From the NCBI GenBank assembly GCA_916710115.1, contig CAKAOY010000082.1:1-5852 (forward strand): 5,852 bases of DNA, in the 5' to 3' direction. Within the stretch, counting starts at the first letter, position 1; each line of letters begins with the position of its first letter. The notes under the pieces were generated by a model, which searched no databases, was not told the origin of the DNA, and saw only the letters and a program-made list of their open reading frames with translations. Shown here piece after piece: positions 1 to 5,852 of the stretch. Origin of the DNA: an uncultured Bergeyella sp. Lineage in GTDB: Bacteria; Bacteroidota; Bacteroidia; Flavobacteriales; Weeksellaceae. The position numbers were made by a program, and so were the translations under genes.

Positions 1-356
1 ATTTAATAGCCTATATTTCTGCAATGAAAATCATGTTGGAAAAAGATGATTATAGGATTTTAATGCTAAAAGCTTCTGAATCTGCACATTATTATACTTA
101 TGGTCTTAAGGCGAATCATAATCAATTGTGGAGTATATTTCTATTTGATAATAATGATGTTGAATACCCATCAATAATAAAATTTAAGGCATCTTATAGA
201 AGTTTTTTAGATGAAATGTTGGATAGAGGGAAATTGTATAAATGTTCGTTGCTTTATAAACTATCAGCATTGTCTGCCAAAGAATATTATAAAATAAAAT
301 TTGTAGGTTTCTTTGAGAACATAAAGTACATTATAGGAAGAATATTAAAAAAATAA
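1..356 (+). CDS. Unidentified protein, 3' part of gene (5' end probably outside window)
   Basis: I do not recognise this protein. The reading frame is open from base 3 to the TAA at 354-356. The first ATG is at base 24 and would give 110 residues, but the codons before it (LIAYISA) read as plausible protein, so the gene probably begins upstream of the window. The visible part is rich in Lys, Tyr, Ile and Leu, with no clear signal peptide, no long membrane segment and no motif I can name. It ends in a basic, amphipathic stretch (about residues 95-110 counted from the ATG, ending ILKK). Such basic tails occur on peripheral membrane enzymes, including glycosyltransferases, but that is only a guess. 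It does not resemble the C-terminus of MurE, the usual neighbour upstream of mraY in this phylum. It lies 51 bases before mraY on the same strand and may be co-transcribed with it. Confidence 0.6.
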   Translation, partial: LIAYISAMKIMLEKDDYRILMLKASESAHYYTYGLKANHNQLWSIFLFDNNDVEYPSIIKFKASYRSFLDEMLDRGKLYKCSLLYKLSALSAKEYYKIKFVGFFENIKYIIGRILKK

Positions 357-366
357 AAAAGTGAGT

Positions 367-401
367 TTCCTTGCCACTATTGCTCTTTTGGAGACAAGGA
401 A
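367..401 (+). promoter_or_regulatory. Possible hairpin covering the mraY Shine-Dalgarno-like site
   Basis: TTCCTTG at 367-373 is the exact reverse complement of CAAGGAA at 395-401. An inner CCA (374-376) can pair with TGG (389-391) across a three-base bulge, leaving a 12-base loop. The right arm contains AAGGA (396-400), which sits 7 bases before the mraY ATG at the normal spacing for a ribosome-binding site. If folded, the arm would hide that site. There is no T-run after the stem, so it is not a standard intrinsic terminator. A 7-bp stem can arise by chance in AT-rich DNA, and most Bacteroidota genes do not depend on Shine-Dalgarno pairing, so a function is uncertain. Confidence 0.3.
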
Positions 402-407
402 TTAATT

Positions 408-1649
408 ATGTTATACTATATATACGAATATCTTACGAGTCAAGGGATACATATACCAGGGTTAAACTTATTGAAATACATTTCGTTTCGTGCGGGTATG
501 TCGGTGCTATTTTCATTATTGATAGCTCTACTTTACGGAAAGAAAATTATTAATATTCTCCGAAGAAAACAGATGGGAGAGCTTGTAAGGGACCTTGGAT
601 TAGAGGGCCAAAAGCAAAAAGAAGGAACACCAACGATGGGAGGGCTTATTATTATTATAGCGACACTCGTTCCCGTATTATTATTCACTAAAATCAATAA
701 TATTTACATTATTTTACTCATTATTTCTATGATTTGGATGGGAGCAATTGGTTTTATTGATGATTATTTAAAAAAGATAAAGAAAAATAAGGATGGGCTT
801 AGTGGAAAATTTAAGGTAATAGGACAAGTAGGCTTGGGACTTGTTGTGGGAGCGGTGATGTTTTACAATTCGGATATATTGGTGAAAAGAAAATACTCCG
901 ATGCGGGGTCTTTTGATCGAAATAAGATTGAAAAAAAGTTTATGCCTACAGAGAAAAAGCAGGTTTCTACTGTACCATTTGTGAAGAATAATGAGTTTGA
1001 TTATAGTAAGATTCTTTTTTGGATGAATGAAGAACAAGCACAAGAGTGGTCTTGGGCGGTTTTTATCCCGATGGTGATATTTATTGTAACTGCGGTTTCT
1101 AATGGTGCGAATATTACAGATGGTATAGATGGCTTGGCAGCTGGTACAAGCACGATTATTTTGCTCACCTTAGCATTTTTTGCTTATTTATCAGGGAATA
1201 TCATTTTTGCTGATTATTTGAATATTATGTTTCTTCCGAATATGGGTGAGACTACTATTTTTGCCTTCGCAATGGTAGGGGCTGTTATTGGATTTTTTTG
1301 GTATAATACCTATCCTGCCCAAGTATTTATGGGAGATACGGGAAGCTTGATGCTAGGTGGAGTGATTGCTGTTTTGGCGATTATTTTGAGAAAAGAATTA
1401 TTGATACCCGTTCTTTGTGGAATTTTTTTGATAGAGAATCTTTCAGTGATGTTACAAGTAGTAGTTTTCAAATATAGAAAGAAGAGATATGGGCTAGAAT
1501 ATGCTCAGAATCACAGACTTTTCAAAATGTCGCCCTTGCATCACCATTATCAAAAAAGTGGCTACCATGAGAGTAAAATCGTTATGAGATTTCTCATTAT
1601 TGGTGTTATATTAGCAATTATTTGTTTAATTACTTTGAAAGTGAGATAA
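408..1649 (+). CDS. mraY: MraY, phospho-N-acetylmuramoyl-pentapeptide transferase
   Basis: MraY transfers phospho-MurNAc-pentapeptide from its UDP carrier to undecaprenyl phosphate in the inner membrane, releasing UMP and making lipid I. At 413 residues it is longer than the E. coli enzyme (360). About ten membrane segments can be placed, near residues 30-48, 77-94, 98-118, 136-153, 214-231, 246-265, 282-299, 313-327, 330-353 and 391-410. Family motifs are all present: EGTPTMGG (72-79), the catalytic Asp pair D118-D119, NITDGIDGL (235-243), GDTGS (309-313, with the conserved Asp D310) and the HHH motif (378-380). The C-terminus, TLKVR, matches that of E. coli MraY. The extra length lies in two places: about 40 residues between segments 4 and 5 (roughly 153-212, charged) and about 10 residues just before the HHH motif. 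The ATG at 408 follows AAGGA by 7 bases. It is the first of four co-directional dcw genes, and no murE lies directly upstream. Confidence 0.98.
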   Translation: MLYYIYEYLTSQGIHIPGLNLLKYISFRAGMSVLFSLLIALLYGKKIINILRRKQMGELVRDLGLEGQKQKEGTPTMGGLIIIIATLVPVLLFTKINNIYIILLIISMIWMGAIGFIDDYLKKIKKNKDGLSGKFKVIGQVGLGLVVGAVMFYNSDILVKRKYSDAGSFDRNKIEKKFMPTEKKQVSTVPFVKNNEFDYSKILFWMNEEQAQEWSWAVFIPMVIFIVTAVSNGANITDGIDGLAAGTSTIILLTLAFFAYLSGNIIFADYLNIMFLPNMGETTIFAFAMVGAVIGFFWYNTYPAQVFMGDTGSLMLGGVIAVLAIILRKELLIPVLCGIFLIENLSVMLQVVVFKYRKKRYGLEYAQNHRLFKMSPLHHHYQKSGYHESKIVMRFLIIGVILAIICLITLKVR

Positions 1650-1706
1650 ATCTAGTTTTTTCCGTATAACAGAAGAAGAGAATAAACATTAAATCTATAA
1701 AAAGCA

Positions 1707-3041
1707 ATGAAAATTATAATATTAGGTGGTGGTGAGAGTGGTGTAGGAGCCGCACTTTTAGCAAAGAAAAAAGGAATGGAGGTTTTCCTTTCGGATAAAG
1801 GAAGTATTAAGGATAGTTACAAAAAACAATTGGAAGATGCTGAGATTGAGTTTGAAGAAGGTTCTCATGATGAGGAGCGAATTTTATCTGCAGATTGGGT
1901 TATCAAAAGCCCAGGTATTCCTAAAAAGGCCGATTTGATAAAAAAAATTAAAGAAAAAGGTATCCGCTTATCTTCGGAAATAGAGTTTGCATCGGAATTT
2001 ACAGATGCCAAAATTATTGCCATTACGGGGAGTAATGGGAAAACGACTACTACTTCGCTGATATATCATATATTAAAAAATGCGCGGTTTAATGTAGGTT
2101 TAGGAGGGAATATTGGTAAGAGCTTTGCAAAGCAGGTGGCTGAGGAGCAGTATGATTATTTTGTGCTTGAAATCAGTAGTTTCCAGTTGGATGATATTCA
2201 GAATTTCCGTCCATATATCTCGTTGTTGCTCAATTTGTCGCCCGACCATCTTGACCAGTATAATTATAATTACGAAGAATATACTTTGGCAAAATTCAAT
2301 ATTGCTAAAAATCAACAAAATAATGATTTCTTTATTTGTAATAAAGATGATGAAATGAGTCAAAAACTACTGAGTAGAGTAGATATTAATGCTAAAAAAC
2401 TATTGTTCTCACTTAATGAGGAATTAGAAGAGGGAGGATTTGCTACTAATGACCATATTTTTGTGAAATTGGAGGGAAGAACTTTTTCTATGCCTATTGG
2501 TGAAATGTCTTTGGTGGGAAAACATAATGTAGCGAATTGTTTAGCAGCTTCTATTACTGCTAAATTATTGAATATTAGTGATAATAGTTTGGTAGAGTCC
2601 TTGAAAACATTCCAATCGGTGGAGCATCGTTTAGAGCAATTTGCCGAGATTGATGGTGTAAAATACATTAATGATAGCAAGGCAACGAATGTTAATGCTA
2701 CTTATTACGCCTTAGAAAGTATGAAAACGCCTACTATATGGATTGTGGGAGGGGTAGATAAAGGTAACGATTATACCGAGATAGAGGAATTGGTAAAAGA
2801 GAAAGTAAAGGCTATTGTTTGCTTAGGGGTTGATAATAAGAAGATTATAGATTTTTTTAGCGCTAATAAAGAGTTAATTTATGATACATCAAATTTAGAA
2901 GAATGCGTGAAAATAGCCAAAAATGTTGCTCATAAAGGAGATACAGTTTTACTTTCGCCTTGCTGTGCGAGTTTTGATTTATTCAAGAGTTATGAGGATA
3001 GAGGTAAGAAATTCAAACAAGCTGTATTAGCCTTGAAATAA
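1707..3041 (+). CDS. murD: MurD, UDP-N-acetylmuramoyl-L-alanine--D-glutamate ligase
   Basis: MurD is the cytoplasmic ATP-dependent ligase that adds D-glutamate to UDP-MurNAc-L-alanine. The length of 444 residues is normal (E. coli 438). The N-terminal UDP-binding domain opens with a GGGESGVG loop (7-14). The central ATPase domain carries the P-loop TGSNGKTTTT (107-116), GGNIG (133-137), EISSFQL (155-161) with the Mg-binding Glu, NLSPDHLD (176-183), and K196, which aligns with the carbamylated lysine of E. coli MurD. The C-terminal domain has HRLE (307-310), NDSKATN (322-328), GGVDKG (348-353) and the substrate-binding SPCCASFD followed by FK (417-427). E. coli has SPACASLD at that place, so the double Cys is a mild variant. 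All catalytic residues I can place are kept. The start is the first ATG after a 57-base gap from mraY and leads straight into the expected KIIILGGGESG fold; no Shine-Dalgarno site is visible. ftsW follows after 11 bases. Confidence 0.98.
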   Translation: MKIIILGGGESGVGAALLAKKKGMEVFLSDKGSIKDSYKKQLEDAEIEFEEGSHDEERILSADWVIKSPGIPKKADLIKKIKEKGIRLSSEIEFASEFTDAKIIAITGSNGKTTTTSLIYHILKNARFNVGLGGNIGKSFAKQVAEEQYDYFVLEISSFQLDDIQNFRPYISLLLNLSPDHLDQYNYNYEEYTLAKFNIAKNQQNNDFFICNKDDEMSQKLLSRVDINAKKLLFSLNEELEEGGFATNDHIFVKLEGRTFSMPIGEMSLVGKHNVANCLAASITAKLLNISDNSLVESLKTFQSVEHRLEQFAEIDGVKYINDSKATNVNATYYALESMKTPTIWIVGGVDKGNDYTEIEELVKEKVKAIVCLGVDNKKIIDFFSANKELIYDTSNLEECVKIAKNVAHKGDTVLLSPCCASFDLFKSYEDRGKKFKQAVLALK

Positions 3042-3052
3042 GTTTTTTTAAT

Positions 3053-4282
3053 ATGAGGAAAATTGTAGATTTTTTTACGAGGAAATCATACGAACATAAA
3101 ATATTCTCAGGGGATAGGATTCTCTTGGGTATGGTTATCTTAATTTCCCTATTATCTATTTTGCCTGGATATTCTGCCAGTTCGCAGTTACAGTATGTAT
3201 CCAATGAGACAACTACGATTAAGTTCTTAGGTAGGCATATTGGTTTTATGCTGATAGGCTTTTTTGTGGGGTTTTATGTGGTAAAAAGATTGATAATGAG
3301 GGATATTAGGTCCTCTGTATCTGTTTTAATAGTGTTATGGAGTATATTTCTTATATTGACACTAGTTGCCTCTGTATCGGGTGATTCTGTTAGTGGTGCA
3401 AAGGCAGGAAGATGGATTCGTATTGGCCCACTTTCGTTCCAGCCGTCATTGTTTTTGTATCTTTCAACAATAATGCTTCAGTGCTCATATATTTCTAAGA
3501 AATCGGATATACTTCGTGAAAAGATGACATTTATGGATATCTTTTTTATCTTTATAGTGCCTATATTATCTGTGGGATTTGTGTTTACGGATAATGGTTC
3601 TACGGGGCTTATTATTATGGTTGTATCAATAATGATAATGATCATCGGAGGGATTAGGTTAAAATATGTCATAAGGTATGTAATTCTTTTGGTATCAATG
3701 ATATCGGTATTTGTTTTATTAGCTTTGAAGACGGATTTGGTACCAAATAATAGGGTGCATACTTGGGTTAGTAGGATTGAGAATAAATTTTCTAACGATA
3801 ATGCAGATAAAGACAAAAATTATCAAGCATATCATGCACGAGCGGCCATCTATCACGGTGGGATTTTTGGCGTAGGAGTTGGAAAATCAGCCATAAAACA
3901 AACGCTACCGCAGTCCGTATCGGATTTTATTTATGTAATTGTTATAGAAGAATACGGCTTGATAGGTGCAGTAATGCTTTTGTTTATTTATATTATGATG
4001 ATTTACCGAATGATGAAAATTATCTATCAAGTAGTAGGATTAGAGCGGAGAATGTGTGTGATGGGAATTATGCTAATGTTTTCTGTACAGGTTTTGGCCA
4101 ATATATTTGTGGTCGTAGGTATTATCCCCGTTACAGGTCAGCCTTTACCTTTCATTAGTGCAGGAGGGTCGGCTGTTATGGCTTCGTATATTCAGATGGC
4201 TATTGTATTGAGGATTAGTGAAGATGCTCAGATTAAAGATTCTAAACAAAAATCTGAAGAAGAGATTGATGATATAGCATAA
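3053..4282 (+). CDS. ftsW: FtsW, SEDS-family septal peptidoglycan polymerase
   Basis: FtsW is the polytopic SEDS glycosyltransferase that polymerises lipid II into glycan strands at the division septum, acting with the class B transpeptidase FtsI. At 409 residues it has normal length. About ten membrane segments can be placed, near 22-38, 62-78, 90-107, 130-147, 162-178, 183-200, 205-225, 296-320, 333-357 and 365-387. The large external loop lies at about 228-295. Family motifs: GRWIRIG then QPS (119-132), TDNGST (179-184, matching the PDxGT region), GGIFGVGVGKS (269-279), SDFI with D291 as the likely catalytic Asp, EEYGLIG (299-305), and PVTGQPLPFISAGGS (359-373). The protein ends in an acidic cytoplasmic tail (EEEIDDIA). 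The QPSE motif reads QPSL here. FtsW is preferred over the close paralogue RodA because the gene sits between murD and murG. The start is the first ATG, 11 bases after the murD stop, which suggests coupled transcription and perhaps translation. Confidence 0.95.
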   Translation: MRKIVDFFTRKSYEHKIFSGDRILLGMVILISLLSILPGYSASSQLQYVSNETTTIKFLGRHIGFMLIGFFVGFYVVKRLIMRDIRSSVSVLIVLWSIFLILTLVASVSGDSVSGAKAGRWIRIGPLSFQPSLFLYLSTIMLQCSYISKKSDILREKMTFMDIFFIFIVPILSVGFVFTDNGSTGLIIMVVSIMIMIIGGIRLKYVIRYVILLVSMISVFVLLALKTDLVPNNRVHTWVSRIENKFSNDNADKDKNYQAYHARAAIYHGGIFGVGVGKSAIKQTLPQSVSDFIYVIVIEEYGLIGAVMLLFIYIMMIYRMMKIIYQVVGLERRMCVMGIMLMFSVQVLANIFVVVGIIPVTGQPLPFISAGGSAVMASYIQMAIVLRISEDAQIKDSKQKSEEEIDDIA

Positions 4283-4311
4283 ATACTTAATTTAAAAATT
4301 ATTTTGATAAA

Positions 4312-5394
4312 ATGAAAGTGCTAATAAGTGGTGGTGGTACAGGCGGGCATATTTTCCCAGCGATAGCTATTGCCCAAGAGATAAAAAAAAGAATTCCTAA
4401 TGCCGAGTTTCTGTTCATTGGTGCCGAGGGAAAAATGGAGATGGAGAAGGTACCGCAAGCAGGATTTAAGATTGAAGGACTTAATATTGCAGGGTTTAAT
4501 CGTAGTAGCCTTCTGAAAAATTTGGGGTTACCATTTAAGATTGTTTCTAGTTTACTCAAAGCAAGGAGAGTTATCAAAAATTTCAGTCCCGATTTCGCTA
4601 TCGGTACGGGTGGTTTTGCTAGTGGTCCGGCTCTGTTTATGGCTTCGCAGATGAAAATTCCAATCTTTATCCAAGAACAAAATTCCCTACCTGGGAAGAC
4701 GAATATTTTTCTTTCTAAAAGAGCAAAAGCAGTATTCACAGCATATCCAGATATGGAGAGATTTTTTGGAAAAACACCAACTTACTTCTTAGGGAATCCT
4801 ATCCGAGAAAATATCATTACAGAGATGATAGATACCATTCCAGCAAAAGAAAAATTGGGCTTGGATAAGGATAAACTGACTATTCTTTCCGTCGGGGGGT
4901 CACTAGGTTCTAAGGTGCTGAATGATGCTTGGGAAAGATATGCCAAGGAAATCACAGATAAAGGTTTTCAATTAATTTGGCAAACGGGAAAAGGCAATTT
5001 GAAACCAAACGAATTCCAAAATACTAATATTATAAAGACAGAGTTCTTTAACGATATGCCATTGGTATATTCTGCTGCTGATGTGATTGTTTCACGAGCA
5101 GGGGCGATTGCTATTTCGGAATTGGCATTGGCTCAGAAACCTATTTTATTGGTGCCGTTTCCTTTTGCAGCGGAGGATCATCAGACCAAAAATGCATTGA
5201 CTTTGGTTAATAAAAATGCAGCGAAAATGGTGAAAGATTCCGAAATGAAAGATAAATTTTGGACAACTTTGATGGAAATTTGTGAAAATGAAAATTTACG
5301 AAAAGAAATGAGTAAAAATTTGAGTTATTTCGCAAAACCATATGCTACAAAAGAGATTGTAGATAAGATTTTAGAGGAAACTAGAGGAGAATAG
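4312..5394 (+). CDS. murG: MurG, GlcNAc transferase forming lipid II
   Basis: MurG is a peripheral membrane GT-B enzyme on the cytoplasmic face that transfers GlcNAc from UDP-GlcNAc to lipid I, making lipid II. The length of 360 residues fits the family (E. coli 355). The N-terminal acceptor domain starts with the glycine-rich GGGTGGH loop (7-13, including the conserved H13), followed by GTGGFASGP (98-106), QEQNSLPG (121-128) and GNPIR (161-165). The C-terminal donor domain has GGSLGS (195-200), SRAGAIAISEL (261-271) with E270 at the place of the UDP-GlcNAc-binding Glu of E. coli, and PFPFAAEDHQTKNA (282-295), which contains the HQ donor-binding pair. No key residue is missing. The ATG at 4312 is 29 bases after the ftsW stop and leads at once into the family's N-terminal strand; there is no Shine-Dalgarno site, only A/T-rich sequence. 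It is the last gene of the run. murC, commonly the next dcw gene, is absent, and a terminator follows about 70 bases downstream. Confidence 0.98.
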   Translation: MKVLISGGGTGGHIFPAIAIAQEIKKRIPNAEFLFIGAEGKMEMEKVPQAGFKIEGLNIAGFNRSSLLKNLGLPFKIVSSLLKARRVIKNFSPDFAIGTGGFASGPALFMASQMKIPIFIQEQNSLPGKTNIFLSKRAKAVFTAYPDMERFFGKTPTYFLGNPIRENIITEMIDTIPAKEKLGLDKDKLTILSVGGSLGSKVLNDAWERYAKEITDKGFQLIWQTGKGNLKPNEFQNTNIIKTEFFNDMPLVYSAADVIVSRAGAIAISELALAQKPILLVPFPFAAEDHQTKNALTLVNKNAAKMVKDSEMKDKFWTTLMEICENENLRKEMSKNLSYFAKPYATKEIVDKILEETRGE

Positions 5395-5461
5395 ATTATT
5401 TATAATTTACTTAATTGTGTAAATATCAAGGAACTGGTAGATTTTACGGAATCATAAAAAT

Positions 5462-5493
5462 AAAAAAACTCGGTTTTGTGCCGAGTTTTTTTT
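5462..5493. terminator. Bidirectional intrinsic terminator between murG and guaA
   Basis: AAAAAAACTCGG (5462-5473) is a perfect 12-bp inverted repeat of CCGAGTTTTTTT (5481-5492), with a 7-base loop (5474-5480). The five GC-containing pairs next to the loop are CTCGG/CCGAG. A run of eight T residues (5486-5493) ends the stem on the plus strand, and the A-rich left side (about 5455-5468) gives a matching T-rich run on the minus strand. It sits between two convergent genes, 67 bases after the murG stop and 3 bases past the guaA stop, so it can end both transcripts. Confidence 0.88.
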
Positions 5494-5496
5494 ATA

Positions 5497-5852
5497 CTAT
5501 TCCCATTCTATCGTTGCAGGTGGTTTGCTTGAAATATCATAAACAACCCTATTGATGCCCTTAACCTCATTAATAATTCTATTAGATACAATTTCTAAGA
5601 AATCGTAAGGCAGGCGACTCCAAGTAGCTGTCATAAAATCAATGGTATTTGCAGAGCGAACGGCAGCAGTGTATTCGTAGGTTCTCTCATCTCCCATTAC
5701 CCCAACTGATTTTACTGGTAAAAGCACCACAAAAGCCTGAGATACTTTATCATAAAGGTCGTGTTTATAAAGTTCATTAATGAAAATATCATCAGCCTCT
5801 TGTAGAATTTTTACTTTTTCGGCATCTACTTCACCCAAAATTCGTATTCCTA
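5497..5852 (-). CDS. guaA: GuaA, GMP synthase (glutamine-hydrolysing), C-terminal 117 residues
   Basis: GMP synthase converts XMP to GMP with ATP and glutamine-derived ammonia, the last step of guanine nucleotide synthesis. Only the C-terminal part is inside the window, and the frame stays open to the window edge. The visible portion is the C-terminal dimerisation and XMP-binding domain. It opens with GIRILGEV, matching the family's GLGIRVLGEV region, then has LYDKVSQAFVVLLPVKSVGV, the MGDERTYEY segment, TIDFMTATWSRLPYDFL, SNRIINEV, and the characteristic terminus KPPATIEWE. This agrees closely with my memory of the E. coli sequence. The stop is TAG (complement of 5497-5499), only 3 bases from the terminator. 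The gene is convergent to murG and has no functional link with the wall genes. The start, the glutamine amidotransferase domain and the ATP pyrophosphatase P-loop lie beyond the window. Confidence 0.97.
   Translation of the reverse strand, partial: GIRILGEVDAEKVKILQEADDIFINELYKHDLYDKVSQAFVVLLPVKSVGVMGDERTYEYTAAVRSANTIDFMTATWSRLPYDFLEIVSNRIINEVKGINRVVYDISSKPPATIEWE

Noticed and set aside
371..553. Plus-strand open frame of 60 codons overlapping the start of mraY
   Set aside because: It is an out-of-frame reading of the mraY 5' end, and its product has no recognisable features. mraY itself is certain.
768..1043. Minus-strand open frame of 91 codons inside mraY
   Set aside because: It lies wholly within the well-supported mraY, has no recognisable motif, and its composition is what the complement of an AT-rich membrane-protein gene gives.
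1650..1706. 57-base gap between mraY and murD, examined for a promoter
   Set aside because: I see no convincing pair of the Bacteroidota promoter elements (TTG and TAnnTTTG at proper spacing) and no hairpin; internal promoter activity cannot be supported.
2100..2680. Open frames on both strands inside murD (2100-2363 minus, 2113-2358 plus, 2360-2680 minus)
   Set aside because: All overlap the conserved central and C-terminal domains of murD and have no motifs of their own.
3042..3050. Run of seven T residues right after the murD stop, considered as a terminator
   Set aside because: No stable GC-containing stem precedes it, and ftsW starts 11 bases after murD, so it is more likely plain AT-rich spacer.
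3478..3816. Minus-strand open frame of 112 codons inside ftsW; a similar one at 3013-3204
   Set aside because: They are antisense shadows of ftsW; the translations are low-complexity, Ile/Ser/Thr-rich and without a recognisable family.
4299..4739. Minus-strand open frame of 146 codons inside murG
   Set aside because: It is antisense to the most conserved part of murG, and nothing in it resembles a known protein.
5420..5453. GTAAAT and ATTTTAC near each other in the spacer after murG, considered as a second stem
   Set aside because: The match is imperfect and purely A/T with one GC pair per arm; it would be unstable, and the strong hairpin just downstream explains termination.

Overview
The window looks like ordinary chromosome from a low-GC member of the Bacteroidota, most likely class Flavobacteriia (a Weeksellaceae-type genus such as Riemerella, Chryseobacterium or a relative). 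The base composition is AT-rich. Gene starts mostly lack a Shine-Dalgarno sequence, as is usual in this phylum. MraY is enlarged in the way expected for Bacteroidota, and FtsW ends in a short acidic tail and carries QPS without the usual following Glu. The genus is inferred from protein character alone, not from a search.

Layout. Bases 1-356 hold the 3' part of a plus-strand gene I do not recognise. A short spacer with a possible hairpin follows (357-407). Then come four co-directional genes of the division and cell wall (dcw) cluster: mraY (408-1649), murD (1707-3041), ftsW (3053-4282) and murG (4312-5394), with gaps of 57, 11 and 29 bases. An AT-rich spacer and a strong bidirectional terminator hairpin (5462-5493) separate murG from the convergent guaA gene, whose C-terminal 117 codons lie on the minus strand (5497-5852). 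No stretch over 300 bases lacks a gene.

How the genes work together. MurD adds D-glutamate to UDP-MurNAc-L-Ala in the cytoplasm. MraY moves the finished phospho-MurNAc-pentapeptide to undecaprenyl phosphate, giving lipid I. MurG adds GlcNAc to give lipid II. FtsW polymerises flipped lipid II at the septum with its partner transpeptidase. The four genes are probably one transcription unit that ends at the hairpin after murG. guaA (GMP synthase) is unrelated purine metabolism and shares only the terminator.

I found no convincing new system. The points most worth a second look are: the dcw cluster is cut short on both sides (no murE directly before mraY, no murC-ftsQ-ftsA-ftsZ after murG); the first gene is unidentified; a hairpin could cover a rare Shine-Dalgarno-like site before mraY; and MraY has two lineage-type insertions, one close to the catalytic histidines.
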